Below, piece after piece: positions 36,340 through 46,391 of a stretch of 64,000 nt of DNA. Origin of the DNA: Montifringilla adamsi (Eukaryota > Chordata > Aves > Passeriformes > Passeridae). Numbering within the stretch: the first letter of the stretch is position 1; every line of letters begins with the position of its first letter. The stretch is from NCBI GenBank assembly GCA_017590115.1, contig JAGGNK010009114.1, positions 16,271,433-16,335,432 on the forward strand, in the 5' to 3' direction. The position numbers and the translations under genes are program-made. A model generated the notes under the pieces. It was not told the origin of the DNA, did no database searches, and was given only the letters and a program-made list of their open reading frames with translations.

Positions 36340-37030
36340 CCCTGCACATCCGTGCGCAGCTCTGCTGGGAGGACGGGATCACGGACTGGGTTTAACTGCT
36401 CGGATGTGCCGGCTGGGGACCCCAAGGAGCTTCCTTCTTCCTCAGGTCCTCCACAGCCGCTCGCGGCCGGTTCCTGCCGGCTCCGGCCGCTCCCCCGGAC
36501 ACTGGGCACCGGACACTGGGCAAAGGACACTGGGCTATGGGGCTGTGGACACCAGACACTGGATACTGGGCTCTGGGCACTGGATACTGGGCTCTGGGCT
36601 GTGGGCACTGGGCTCGGGGCTGTGGGCACTGGGCTCCTGGGCTCGGGGCTGTGGGCACTGGGCTCTGGGCGCGGCCCCAGCGCGCGCGGGCCGGTCGCGC
36701 GCCGGTCGCGCGCCGCCGCTCCCGTGAGGGGCCCTCTGGGGGCCCTTCCCAGAGCCCGCGGGGCCTCTCTGGGATGTCGGGATGTCGGTGGGGCTTTCCT
36801 CCGAATCCCCGCCTCGGTGATTCACGGTTCCTTCGCACACCTGCAGGAGCCTCGATGGCGGAGTTGCGGTGGCGCGGCGCTGCGGGGTGCCCGCGGTCTG
36901 TGCTCCCGGGGACAGCGCCGGGACGGGATGAGCGCTCGGGTCCGTGGCTCCGGCTGAAGCTGAGGGGAGCGGGACACCTGCGGGCACCTCACGGGCAGGG
37001 CCTGCGGGAAACGCTGGGCTGCAGCTGAGA
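36340..37030. promoter_or_regulatory. CpG island, candidate promoter
   Basis: This is the only stretch in the window that is strongly GC-rich and dense in CpG (clusters such as GGTCGCGCGCCGGTCGCGCG at about 36691-36710). The rest of the window is CpG-depleted. In warm-blooded vertebrates, such islands usually mark promoters of genes or long noncoding RNAs. No TATA box is evident. An ATG in fair context at 36855 opens a 57-codon frame to a stop at 37026-37028 with no resemblance I can name. Longer frames here (up to 252 codons, 36199-36957) run through the minisatellite in several frames at once, so I do not call them genes. The direction of transcription is not determined. Confidence 0.75.
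36496..36670 (+). repeat. GC-rich minisatellite inside the CpG island
   Basis: Units share the core CACTGGGC. The 5' part has units of about 13-14 bp (GGACACTGGGCACC type), and the 3' part has units of about 21-25 bp (CTGTGGGCACTGGGCTC type). The plus strand is G-rich with many GGG triplets. The variable units, some nested, suggest expansion by repeated slippage. Translation in any frame gives low-complexity peptides rich in Gly/Trp/Leu or Ser/Pro, which explains the long open frames. Confidence 0.9.
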
Positions 37031-40000
37031 AGGCAGAGCCTGGAGCGGGGGCAGATGCTGCTTGGGCAGGAGGTGTTTGGAGCAGCTCTGGAGGAGATGC
37101 CTCTGGCAACTGCCTGATCTTGCTGTTCCCACGGAGGAAATCCTACCGTGGAAATTCCCAAAATGTAGAATTTGCAATGGATTGGAATTCTGCCTGCTCT
37201 CGGGTTCTCAGTGTTGTGCAGGGATGCAACCCGAAGTTTTTAGTCACAGTTCAGGTTATGACAACCTTAAGCTTGATATTTAACATACAGAGATAAAATT
37301 GGAGTTTTCTGATTGATGGTTTTCTGTTCAATCTGATATAATCACAGTTTGCCGTCGGTGTCTTTGTGTGTATTTTGCAGGGGTGGAAAATAAGTTTTGT
37401 GATACACACATACTCAGTTTGAGAATGCTGGTATGACGCTTTGAAAAATGAAGATATATATTCTGAGTGTCAGTGAGAGACCTTTAGCAAACTGACATTC
37501 TAAGCATCCAGATACCCTGTGATTTTTTTTCACAGCTACCAGGCCATTCAGATACTGAATCTGAATATAATATTGTCAGGTAATCCCTAATTAGCTTCCT
37601 CAGTTGGAAGCTCTGGTCCTTTGAGAATGTTACTTTTTGTGAGCTTGTTTGAAGTAGGTAGACAACCCCCATAAGGATTAAAAATACAACACCTGGGAGA
37701 CAAGTAAACATACAATCATTTGGAATAAACTTTAAACCCAGCAGAGTCAGCACATAGCCTGGAGCAAGGCTAAGGAGGTCTAAAGACACTAATTATTGTA
37801 GTCATACAATTGAAATAATGGGGACTTGACAGTATGACTGATAAACAGCTAGAAAATTAATGAGCAGAATGCCTGTCTTCCATCAAGGACTGCCAAATAC
37901 CTGTACAAGACACCACTGACAGCACTGGCATTATGTGCAGACCAAAATACTATTTAAAGATTTGTGGCATGAACTGAACACATGGTGCTGCTAATGACTG
38001 GAGCTTGTGTGCCCACTGTCTATGGATAAAGTAATTAATCACTTTAAAATTACACAATGGGAGATTAATGTAATTAAAAAATTACATTATATACTGTATG
38101 AGGGAAGGAAGACATAACTTGGATCCTTTAGATTAAGGATGCCAGACTATAGGAATGCTTTTGATCACTTGAAGATTTTTTTTTCCCACTGTCCAGCTTT
38201 GTACTTGTTGTTCATACAACTGATCCAGTTTTGAGTTGCCTCTTGTTTCACCAATTAAGGGTGAAAGAAACAGTTTTATGGAAGAGAGAGGATTATAGAA
38301 AGTTTGGAGCAATGTCAGGGTCCTGGAACAACCTGCAGATCCAGCAGTTACCAGTAGTCACTAGGGTGCTTATAGTGGCTAGTGGCAGATGCAGAAGAGG
38401 CAACTTAGATAAACAATTGCAATTACTATAAATTTGCATCCAGAACATGACTTCCTGAAGAAAGGCTTTGTATACTCACTGACATCCCTGGAGGCATTGT
38501 GAAAGCTTTACCAGGGAAAGTAAACAAGTCAGTGTTGTCTTTATTAAGTCCAGTGGCATGAAACCTACCGTAAGTGAATTTCAGATTCACATCTGACTCA
38601 TCTTCCCTGTCCCAGCACTGGAACCGCCATCAGGACACAAAGCTGTCCACATTACATGGTCCATAAGCAGCCAGATGCTTCAGAAGTTTCAAAGACCTCC
38701 TGTTTTAAACAGGTGCTGTATAATCTTCCTTCAGTCCTTCTCTTAAACCCTAATGGTAGGATGTGATTGAGGCCTGAGAGACTCGAGAGTTACTTGCTGT
38801 GGCTGTGTGATCATCCCTCTTATCCAAACACATTTTGACATAACTTTGGTAACCTGTGCTCTGTTTGTTGGGCTTTAATGCTGCCTTCTCCATTCTGGAG
38901 AGCCATGGACCCTGAAATGCATCTGGCTACATCTTTAAGAGGTGTCTGTGCTACAAAAATTTGTATCCTTGTGTTTCTTTAGGGGAAGGGATGATCTCTT
39001 GCAGTAGGGCAGAGTGAACATCCCTTCTCATGCTGGCAAATCTTGCTGGGTGTTCTCCCACAGAAACTGAGAGAATATCTGATGAATCAAATCTTCAGAG
39101 ACTCAAACTAATCTGTGCCCAGTTCTCTGCCACTGACTGTGGGTGTACATTGGGAAACTGAGTTAGGGAGTGTAGGCTTTCAATGTAGAGCCTTGGTATG
39201 CTCTTGAAATATAAATGGTAAAAATAGAAAAGGACAGAAATTTTCCCAAATAAGTAGGGGTTTGGTTTTGAGTCTTCATAGACAGTAATGGGCTTTGATG
39301 ATTTCAAGAGGCTTTGGATCAATTCCTATATATACAGTCTGAAAAAACCTTTTGAGTCATAATTTACAGTCATATTCCCAGGCAAAGCAACTGTTTGAGC
39401 TCTTGATTTTATTTGACACACATCTGTAAATGGTTATCTGAGAGACCTGCTTCCAGCCTCACAAAAACCTTACATGGCATTTTCTAGAGTTCTTAATACT
39501 TTCCTAAGTGCATTAAAGGGCAGATATTTCATTGGGAACATTAGTCCCATTAGCAGCAGTTTTACTTTTCCACTTTCCAGGAATTTAATAAACTTCAGAC
39601 GCATAGGCTTCCAGAAATGTCAAAACATGAGCAAAGGGAAAAGGACACTGTATCTATTCCATCACAGATTTGGGCTACTGCAGGAAATGCGAGTTTGTCC
39701 CTTGGACTGAGCAACAAGGTTGATGGTTTTAGTAAAACGCACACCATTCATGTGAATCATTTGTATACTGTGTGTTTTCACAGAACATTACCCATTTAAT
39801 TGCTGTGCAGGGTTTATTAGGACATAAGGCAATAGCATGCACGGTATCCTTTTTTGTTGGTGGGTTTGTTTTGTTAGACATTCTCTTATAAACTAACCAA
39901 ATCTGTTAAAGCACAACCCAGAAACCCTTGATAATTTTTCAATGCAATTTTTATATGTGCATTCTGAAAGCAGTAGTGCAATGGTTTTGTCTTGCTAGCA

Positions 40001-40347
40001 CTGTCACTATCACTGCATGCTATCTAACAAAATAAGATCTTCTATTAGAGATCTCAAGGTGCTACAAGAACAGTAAATTAGAAAAACAATGCAAGTGTTA
40101 GACAATCCGTGCCCCCTCCCTCTGCTTGTGGATGTATGTCTCCTGCTGTGTGTTCTTAGGAAAATCAATCACTACCCTAAGGAGCAACAACAAAAATCAC
40201 TTGGTAAGTGTTTTAGCAAAAAATACGAGCTCTAGAATTTTAAAACATTTGAAAGAATACAATCTGCCAGCTGAATTATTCAAAATTCTTGTTTAGGAAA
40301 GAGCGTCCAGTCAGTAAAATAGAATAACCTCTCATGCAAGAAATAAC
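37031..40347. other. AT-rich noncoding DNA downstream of the CpG island
   Basis: Base composition drops back to AT-rich soon after about 37100. TAATTA-like homeodomain-type cores cluster at 38025-38090. A possible weak acceptor (TGTATTTTGCAG, ending at 37380) is followed about 50 bp later by a donor-like GGTATGA, but the support is too thin to call an exon. No repeat family was recognised. Confidence 0.6.
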
Positions 40348-40560
40348 GCATTTCCAGGATATATTATACTCAAGAAAACTGGAGTAGAAATGGTCAATGC
40401 GAAACTATAACAAGCTCTTGACCTTCCTGGCCCTTTATGCATTTTCATGAAATGCATTTCCAGGATATATTATACTCAAGAAAACTGGAGTAGAAATGGT
40501 CAATGTGAAACTATAACAAGCTCTTGACCTTCCCTAGCCCTTTATGCATTTTCATGAAAT
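40348..40560. repeat. Recent tandem duplication, about 106-bp unit x2
   Basis: Copy 1 is 40348-40453 and copy 2 is 40454-40560, head to tail. Both begin GCATTTCCAGGATATA and end GCATTTTCATGAAAT. By eye the copies differ at only a few sites (AATGCG versus AATGTG, and CCTTCCTGG versus CCTTCCCTAG, which includes a one-base length change). It is a recent duplication in noncoding sequence. Confidence 0.93.
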
Positions 40561-43500
40561 CATGTAATTCGTTACTTCCACTGATATTGCAGAGCAGTGG
40601 GCTAGTTTACTTTGTATTCATTTATTCAGTCCTGAGTAATCTGTATTTAATTGAGTGCTGGAGCATGTCAGAATGAACAATTAAACCTGGTTGTTATAGA
40701 AGATGCCATTATTGCCACCATTATTTTATTAATAAAGAAGGTTTGTTGCATGTTCAGTATATAAGCCCATATTAAAATTGTGCACTTTTTTACTTAGAAT
40801 GGCAATATCTTTTGAACATTGAGATTGTTGTACTTTGCATCAAGCTCTCAACTGGTGATAGAGGCTGTAACTTTTTGTCAAACCTGTTCTGCAAGGATAA
40901 GCAGACTGTGAAGATAGAACCAAGCCTTTGGAAAGCATTGTGATGGAGAGATCAGCTATCTCATCAGCAAGATGCAAAGTTTTGGAAGAATATTTTCTAC
41001 AGTGCAGAAATTGAGTGGGTTTGGTTACTCCTCAAAGGGAAAAAAATGGCAGTCTGCTTTAGGGATAATGTATTTGATAAATCCCTCTGCCTGGCTATCA
41101 AAGAGAAAAATATGCAAAGACAGAAAGCATACAGGGTATGCAACCATGGTGCCCAATGTGTGCCAGGGCAATGAAGAGGATCCTTCAAGACCTCCCATGG
41201 CATCTCACAGCTGGGCAGGGGAACAGCAACAGGAAGAAGTGCAAGTATTCAGGGCCAGCTTCTCACAAAGTTTCCTTTGTCTCTCTAGTAAATAAAGGAC
41301 TGATTTTTGGTGAACCTGGAGTGCCTCATCTTTCCTTTTTCCTGGCACAAGCAGGAGTGAGTCTCCTGTCACATGAATAAAGGTGAATGTATATAGATAA
41401 ACCCGATCAGCAGAAGATCTGTCATTACATGGTATCTCCAGTAATCATCCACCATGTGCTGTATTTCTACACCCTGTAGAATTATCAAGATTATCAAGAA
41501 CTAGTGATGTTTCAATGCAAAGCAGATTAGAGAGGTGGGAGGCAAGTAAAAAACAGTAAAAACAAAACATTTAAATCTTGAAGGCAACAAAAGCAGAGCT
41601 GTTTGCCAATAGTTTCCTTTGCTGGGTGTTCAGAAATAAAGGGAAGATATTTTGTGTCAAGAAGCAGGTGGCTGGAGGAAGTCCTAAGAGAGCCCTGTGA
41701 TCCTGTGTCGTCAGCTGTGCCTGTATTTGCTCGCCTTTATTTGCAATGCAACCTTATGAATTAGCAGCAGGAGTGGTGTCTGGTGTTTCTGTGTTTATGC
41801 ATATAGCCAGCTATGAAATTTTTAAGATTGTAGAACAAAATTAATTTTGCAATAATGAAGATTTTATCTCTGGTGACAAGGAATGCCAACTCAATGATTC
41901 AATTCAGAGAGACGGCACAGAAAGCAAACCCAAAAGTAACAGAAGAGATAAACGTGAGAAGGCCAAACCTGTGAACACTGAGATAAAAACTTATGAGAAA
42001 GGAAGTAAAAAAGTGCAAAGCTTAACATCTCATGCATAGAAAACTATTGTTCCCATTCTTTTCCATTTGCTTTAGGAGAGCTACACAAAGCAGCACTGGG
42101 GAAGTTACAAGGTACATCCTATACGCTTGTGCAAATGGGATCAAATCTTGTAGAGAATAAAAAGCAGTGAGCTAGATGAGATAACAGCCCTTCTGCAATG
42201 ATTTCACCAGCCATTTCTCACTTTTTTTGTTGTTATTGGTTCTTGTGATGTCTTTCACTTAGCAGAATTCTTGAGGACACAGTATTTTCTCTCAGTGCAA
42301 AATACTGCTTGTTGAATGATGGTAGTGTGCCAATTAGTACAGATTATGTTTTACAGCTGACCAAATTTTCTTTCCTGAGCTAAAGATGGTCCTTCACTCT
42401 GTCCCCAAATGCATGCTTGAGTCCCTGGCAACCTATAGTGTTATTTGGAGTTGTAAGCAGATTGCTCTCAAGGTAAACAGCAACTCATTGTCCCTTATAT
42501 TGTCCAGCAAAGACAAATTTACAATCAGCAGGCTACATACTGGCAGCTAGAAGCATGAGAGCTGTTTAGAATGCTCATAGGATGTGTCTAGCATATTAGC
42601 ACAGTTGTTTAGAGCAGGTGTTTCATTATTTGTGGTATATCCAGAACTGCACACTGTGTTCAAAATGACCCTTAAATGGACACCTCACACCAGTGAAATT
42701 AGAAGATGTAGTGCACTGAGCTGTGAAATGAAGAAAGGAGAAAAGATGACAGGGGCTCAAGACCTATTCACCTATATTCATTGCCAATCTTACCAGAGCA
42801 GCCTTTTTTACTATCTGTGTTTCTATTTTTAATCTTTCCTTATTCTTTTTTTAATTCATATTTTGCCAAATGAGCTAAGTTGTCTTTAAGCAAGCTTGTA
42901 AAATAATTTGAACCAAACTCTGGGAATCCAAAAGCTGGAAGTTTTGTGGATTGGAGATAAGAAGCACTTTGCTCATTTCTTTGTTTTTTCAAAAGGTTAG
43001 CAATGCTACATTTGAAGCAAGTATCTCCCTACACACACCTGTCACACCTAGACACACTCAGATTCTGGGTAGAAAGGACTTTAGACTGCCACCTTACGTA
43101 GATCAGAAGCATTCAGGAACATGGTGTAGCAGAGAGGATGCTGAGACAGGTACTGGCAGGGTCTGTGGCTGATGTCGCACGTTGGCTGTAACAGTGAGTT
43201 ACATTTAAGGAAGAATTAAACAGCCCAGAAAGGGCTATGGATGCACTGAGTGCCCATTGCAGCGCAATGCTGCTGGGGCAGGGGTTGCTGGCTGATTGCC
43301 TCTGCCTGGAGCAGGTGCTTCACCAGCTGGCCCAGGATGCCCAGAAGCTCGGACCAGGGAGGCTGGGAGACCTTTGCAGGCAGCAACAGGGAAGCAGCTG
43401 TCCTGGGAGAGTCTCTGGGAAAGGCAGGCTGCTGAACAATGAAATGGCACCAAAAACCACAGGATAATTGCAGTTTAAATCATGTGTTAGCTGATTTCAA

Positions 43501-44017
43501 CATACAGACTGCCTGAGGAAACTGAGTCCACAAAGGAAGAAAGTATTTTCCGTTTCTTGTCTTTTTTCCACACGGAATACTTTAATGTGTTTCTTTATGA
43601 ATTCTGTCTTCAAACAAATTTTTCTTTTAAAGATAAATAAAATGAAGGGGGAAAAAAGGCCGGAACTGAATATTTATTCAGTCCCCAATTTCTCTCCATT
43701 TGTTTACTTTGTTGGCTGACAAACAAAAAAATCCATTTTTCACGCAGCTCTAGTACAATATTAATCATCATGAGTACAAACAGCAGAGTCTAAGCCCATG
43801 TCTATTCATACTGTGTTATGCTGCTTCATGCATCTGCATACTGAATAGCCCCTACTCTGGAAGTAAGGGAAATAAGGCTGTGTGTAATTGAACGTGAGAA
43901 TGAGGCTGGCAGTTTCAGGTCAGTCTGCTGCTCTTGGGATCTCAGACATTAACATTGTTATTTTGGCCTAAAGAGATAATAACTACAGTTCTCTTTTAAA
44001 TTAATGAATCATACCCC
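40561..44017. other. Mostly AT-rich noncoding DNA with one GC-richer patch
   Basis: Unique sequence with two open frames worth naming. One is 40972-41295 (+), 107 codons. The other is 43237-43467 (+), 76 codons, within a GC-richer patch at about 43236-43440 that is rich in CTG and CAGG motifs. Neither shows a domain or resembles a protein I know, and the patch is open in more than one frame. A weak CR1-like trace lies at 42633-42694. Confidence 0.6.
42633..42694 (-). mobile_element. Possible CR1 LINE trace
   Basis: The plus strand contains CCAGAACTGCACACTGTGTT followed, after a short gap, by CACCTCACACCAGTG. This order resembles the complement of a CR1 3' segment (aactgaacacagtattc ... ggcctcaccagtg). 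It is very diverged and short, so it could be chance. Confidence 0.3.
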
Positions 44018-44054
44018 TTTTTTTTTTTTTCCATTTTTTTTTTTTTTTTTTTTT
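44018..44054 (+). repeat. Poly-T tract (T13, CCA, T21)
   Basis: Two T runs, 44018-44030 and 44034-44054, separated by CCA. They lie directly before CTTCTCACAG, so together they form a very long polypyrimidine tract ahead of an AG. The T run could equally be the A-tail of a minus-strand insertion, but no body was recognised. Confidence 0.88.
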
Positions 44055-44064
44055 CTTCTCACAG

Positions 44065-44115
44065 GCTGCTCACAGGCTCTTTCAGAACTTCCTGTGGCTG
44101 AGGGCTCACTGCAAG
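44065..44115 (+). other. Candidate exon (51 bp) with strong splice sites
   Basis: The segment is preceded by a long T tract and CTTCTCACAG (acceptor AG at 44063-44064) and followed by AAG/GTAAAG (donor GT at 44116). It is 51 bp, a multiple of three, and open in frame 1, reading AAHRLFQNFLWLRAHCK. The peptide matches nothing I know. The splice sites are seen in the sequence; use as an exon is inference. It lies about 7 kb downstream of the CpG island and could belong to a noncoding RNA started there, or be a cryptic site. Confidence 0.3.
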
Positions 44116-44502
44116 GTAAAGGAAGAGATAGAGGTTTTAACAAGGCAACACACTTTGATGCGCAGGCACAGAGAGGTTTTATAGTTCAGAGGGTTCCTGG
44201 AACTGTGCAAAGCAAGGAGAAAGGTATAGTGCCACCTCCCTACTTCATCTGAATATTAGGAAGGCTTTTCTCTACAGTTCTGAACAAGTCCATCTTCAGG
44301 GATAAAAAGAAATGAAAAATTAAAAAATTAATTTTTGAGCTGCAAGATCTGATTTTCAGAAGACACGGGCCTCTCTATTCTTAAGCACTTAATTTTAAGC
44401 TAACAAGATAAAAGCATTCAAGTTTCCTTCTGTCATGTTTACAAATGGTCAGATTTAGTAACTTCAATTACTAATTGCCTGTAGTTTGTTGCTTCTTCCC
44501 AG

Positions 44503-44522
44503 AAATCCCAGGACAGACAAAG
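44503..44522 (+). other. Candidate microexon (20 bp) with strong splice sites
   Basis: It is preceded by TTGTTGCTTCTTCCCAG and followed by AAAG/GTGAGTGA, both near consensus. The enclosed 20 bp (AAATCCCAGGACAGACAAAG) are not a multiple of three. It sits about 390 bp downstream of the candidate exon at 44065 on the same strand. It could be chance, since isolated good sites occur often in intergenic DNA. Confidence 0.22.
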
Positions 44523-45869
44523 GTGAGTGAAGAAAAATCTGTAGCCAAAGAAATGGCCCAACTCACCACCCCATTTCTGCTGGCCATCTCAGAATTTGGG
44601 GTGACTTTCATTACTGAAAGCAAAATCTAAGGGCCGGACTGTAAAGACCAAAATATTAGGTACTGAATCACTTTCACCTGTAGGAAACTTTGTTCCGAGG
44701 TGTATCTTCAGCAATGCAAGAAGAGTGGAATCATTCAAGCAGGTGTTTTGTCAGACCATTAAAATACAGAATAGTAGGAAAAATAGAAGGGCTTCTTAAG
44801 GTATGTTCTATCCAGTACTTTAGAAAGATACGTGTTTGTGTTCATTGGCAGGGTTAAATTGACGAATAAGTAGAAGTCTGTTGGAAACATGGATGAGATT
44901 AATGAAAAAAAAAAAAGGTTACATAAGAAAAAAAAAGATTATATAGAAAATTGTCACCTGTTCTGTAGTAACTGCCAGTGTTTGCACTTCTTACAAGTAA
45001 CTAATCCAGAGAAAATTGGTCCACAATGAAAGGAGCTTTAGCTAAGTTCTGCCTAGATCATATGTCTGAATAAAACATGCTTGCAAAGCATCAATGAAAT
45101 TCTGCATCTTTCTAGGTGAATGCATGCTTTTTGTCCACTGTAAATGAGCTTAGGTAAATAGCAAATTTATGAAAAACTTTCTCAATATAAACTCTTCATA
45201 AATATTTACAGTGTTTTGATAAGATACAGCCAAAATCAAGCAGGTCAAGAGTTAAAGAAAAGACAAGTACTATGTATCATGGTTGAAAGCCTACCTTTAA
45301 ACTGCAGGGAAAAGGAAGTAATAATAAACCAGGTATTTTGCTGCATGAAGAAAAAAAAAATTAACTGAGTCTACTGTAAAGGACAAAACACAATTACTGT
45401 AGAAGCTGAAGCAAAACATTACTTAAGTACACTGGACTTGCTAACTTCTCTCAAAAATGAGTCTCTAAATTTTAGAGACTGAAACAGTAGTGCCTTTATT
45501 TTAAAGGGCAAAATAAAGGTGTTAATTAGTAATGTAATACCTCAGAGCTGCATTAGTGTAGCTGTTTATAGTTATGGGTATGTCTGATATGTAGCTATTA
45601 TGTGAAGACTAATGCTAAGAATAAATTAATACTAAGAGCAGTGGCTATCGCAAAAGCTTTCTGCTACCCAGATGTTAAACATTTCTGATTATGCTATTTC
45701 TTCTCTTCTAACAATCCAGAGGATCTGAGGCTGTGCTTTGGGCAATGGAATAAGGTCCACCAGCTGACAAGGAGTCTCAAGAGACATAGTGCCTAACACT
45801 GTGGTTTGTTGGTACAGTAAATTCAGTTTTCAATCTCCTAAAGTAACTTCAAAAATGCAACATTTTGCA

Positions 45870-45900
45870 ATCAGTGTGACATGATACCTGTCACACTGAT
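45870..45900. repeat. Perfect hairpin, 12-bp arms, 7-nt loop
   Basis: The arms ATCAGTGTGACA (45870-45881) and TGTCACACTGAT (45889-45900) enclose TGATACC. The base composition is mixed. It is terminator-like in shape, but this is vertebrate DNA and no such role is implied. Confidence 0.9.
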
Positions 45901-46334
45901 CGTTCAAGTTTATTTAAAAGTACTCATATGGGGTGAACCTGTTGCATCAGATGTCACACTCCTTCAGATTCTACCTGCCTGCATCTTTCTGACTTTAATT
46001 GCTAGAGCAGGAGCATAATCCCAAAGGGAAGTACTCTGGCTAAGGATCCAGTTTCACATTACAGCAAACTCATAGTACCAAAAGGCTGTTAAAAGAATAG
46101 TTCTGCTCCTCCATCTCCTGTCAGCAGCTCACTCCCACTGCCAGGTTTGACATCAGTGTAGGATCACTATTTCCACCATGAAGAAGGGTGGAAAAGGGGA
46201 TGCACCGAACAGGGCTGCACAGCAGTAAAGTGTATTCTGTCTAAAGCCTGAAGCGGCATCAGTGAAACAGTGGAGTGTAACCACACCCTCAATTCAGCAG
46301 AAGGGAAACAAAACATTTATGTTTGAGTCGCATT

Positions 46335-46391
46335 TAAAATATTGTGCTGGTGCATCCAGGACATTCAGAAGGTGCAGAACAGAGAAGACAC
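46335..46391 (+). mobile_element. Possible CR1 LINE trace
   Basis: The segment AAATATTGTGCTGG ... AGGACATTCAGAAGGTGCAG ... AACAGAGAAG resembles, in order, the CR1 3' region wording (tactgtgt, aggacattgaggtgctggag, ccagagaag). It is short and diverged, so this is only a weak call. Confidence 0.3.

Noticed and set aside
36199..36957. Longest open frame in the window (252 codons, plus strand), with overlapping long frames on both strands
   Set aside because: It runs through the minisatellite and CpG island, where GC-rich sequence makes stops rare. Several frames on both strands are open at once and the peptide is low-complexity. No domain was seen.
43237..43467. 76-codon frame in a GC-richer patch, considered as an exon
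   Set aside because: Alternative frames on both strands are open over the same stretch, no splice sites of quality bound it, and the peptide is unrecognised.
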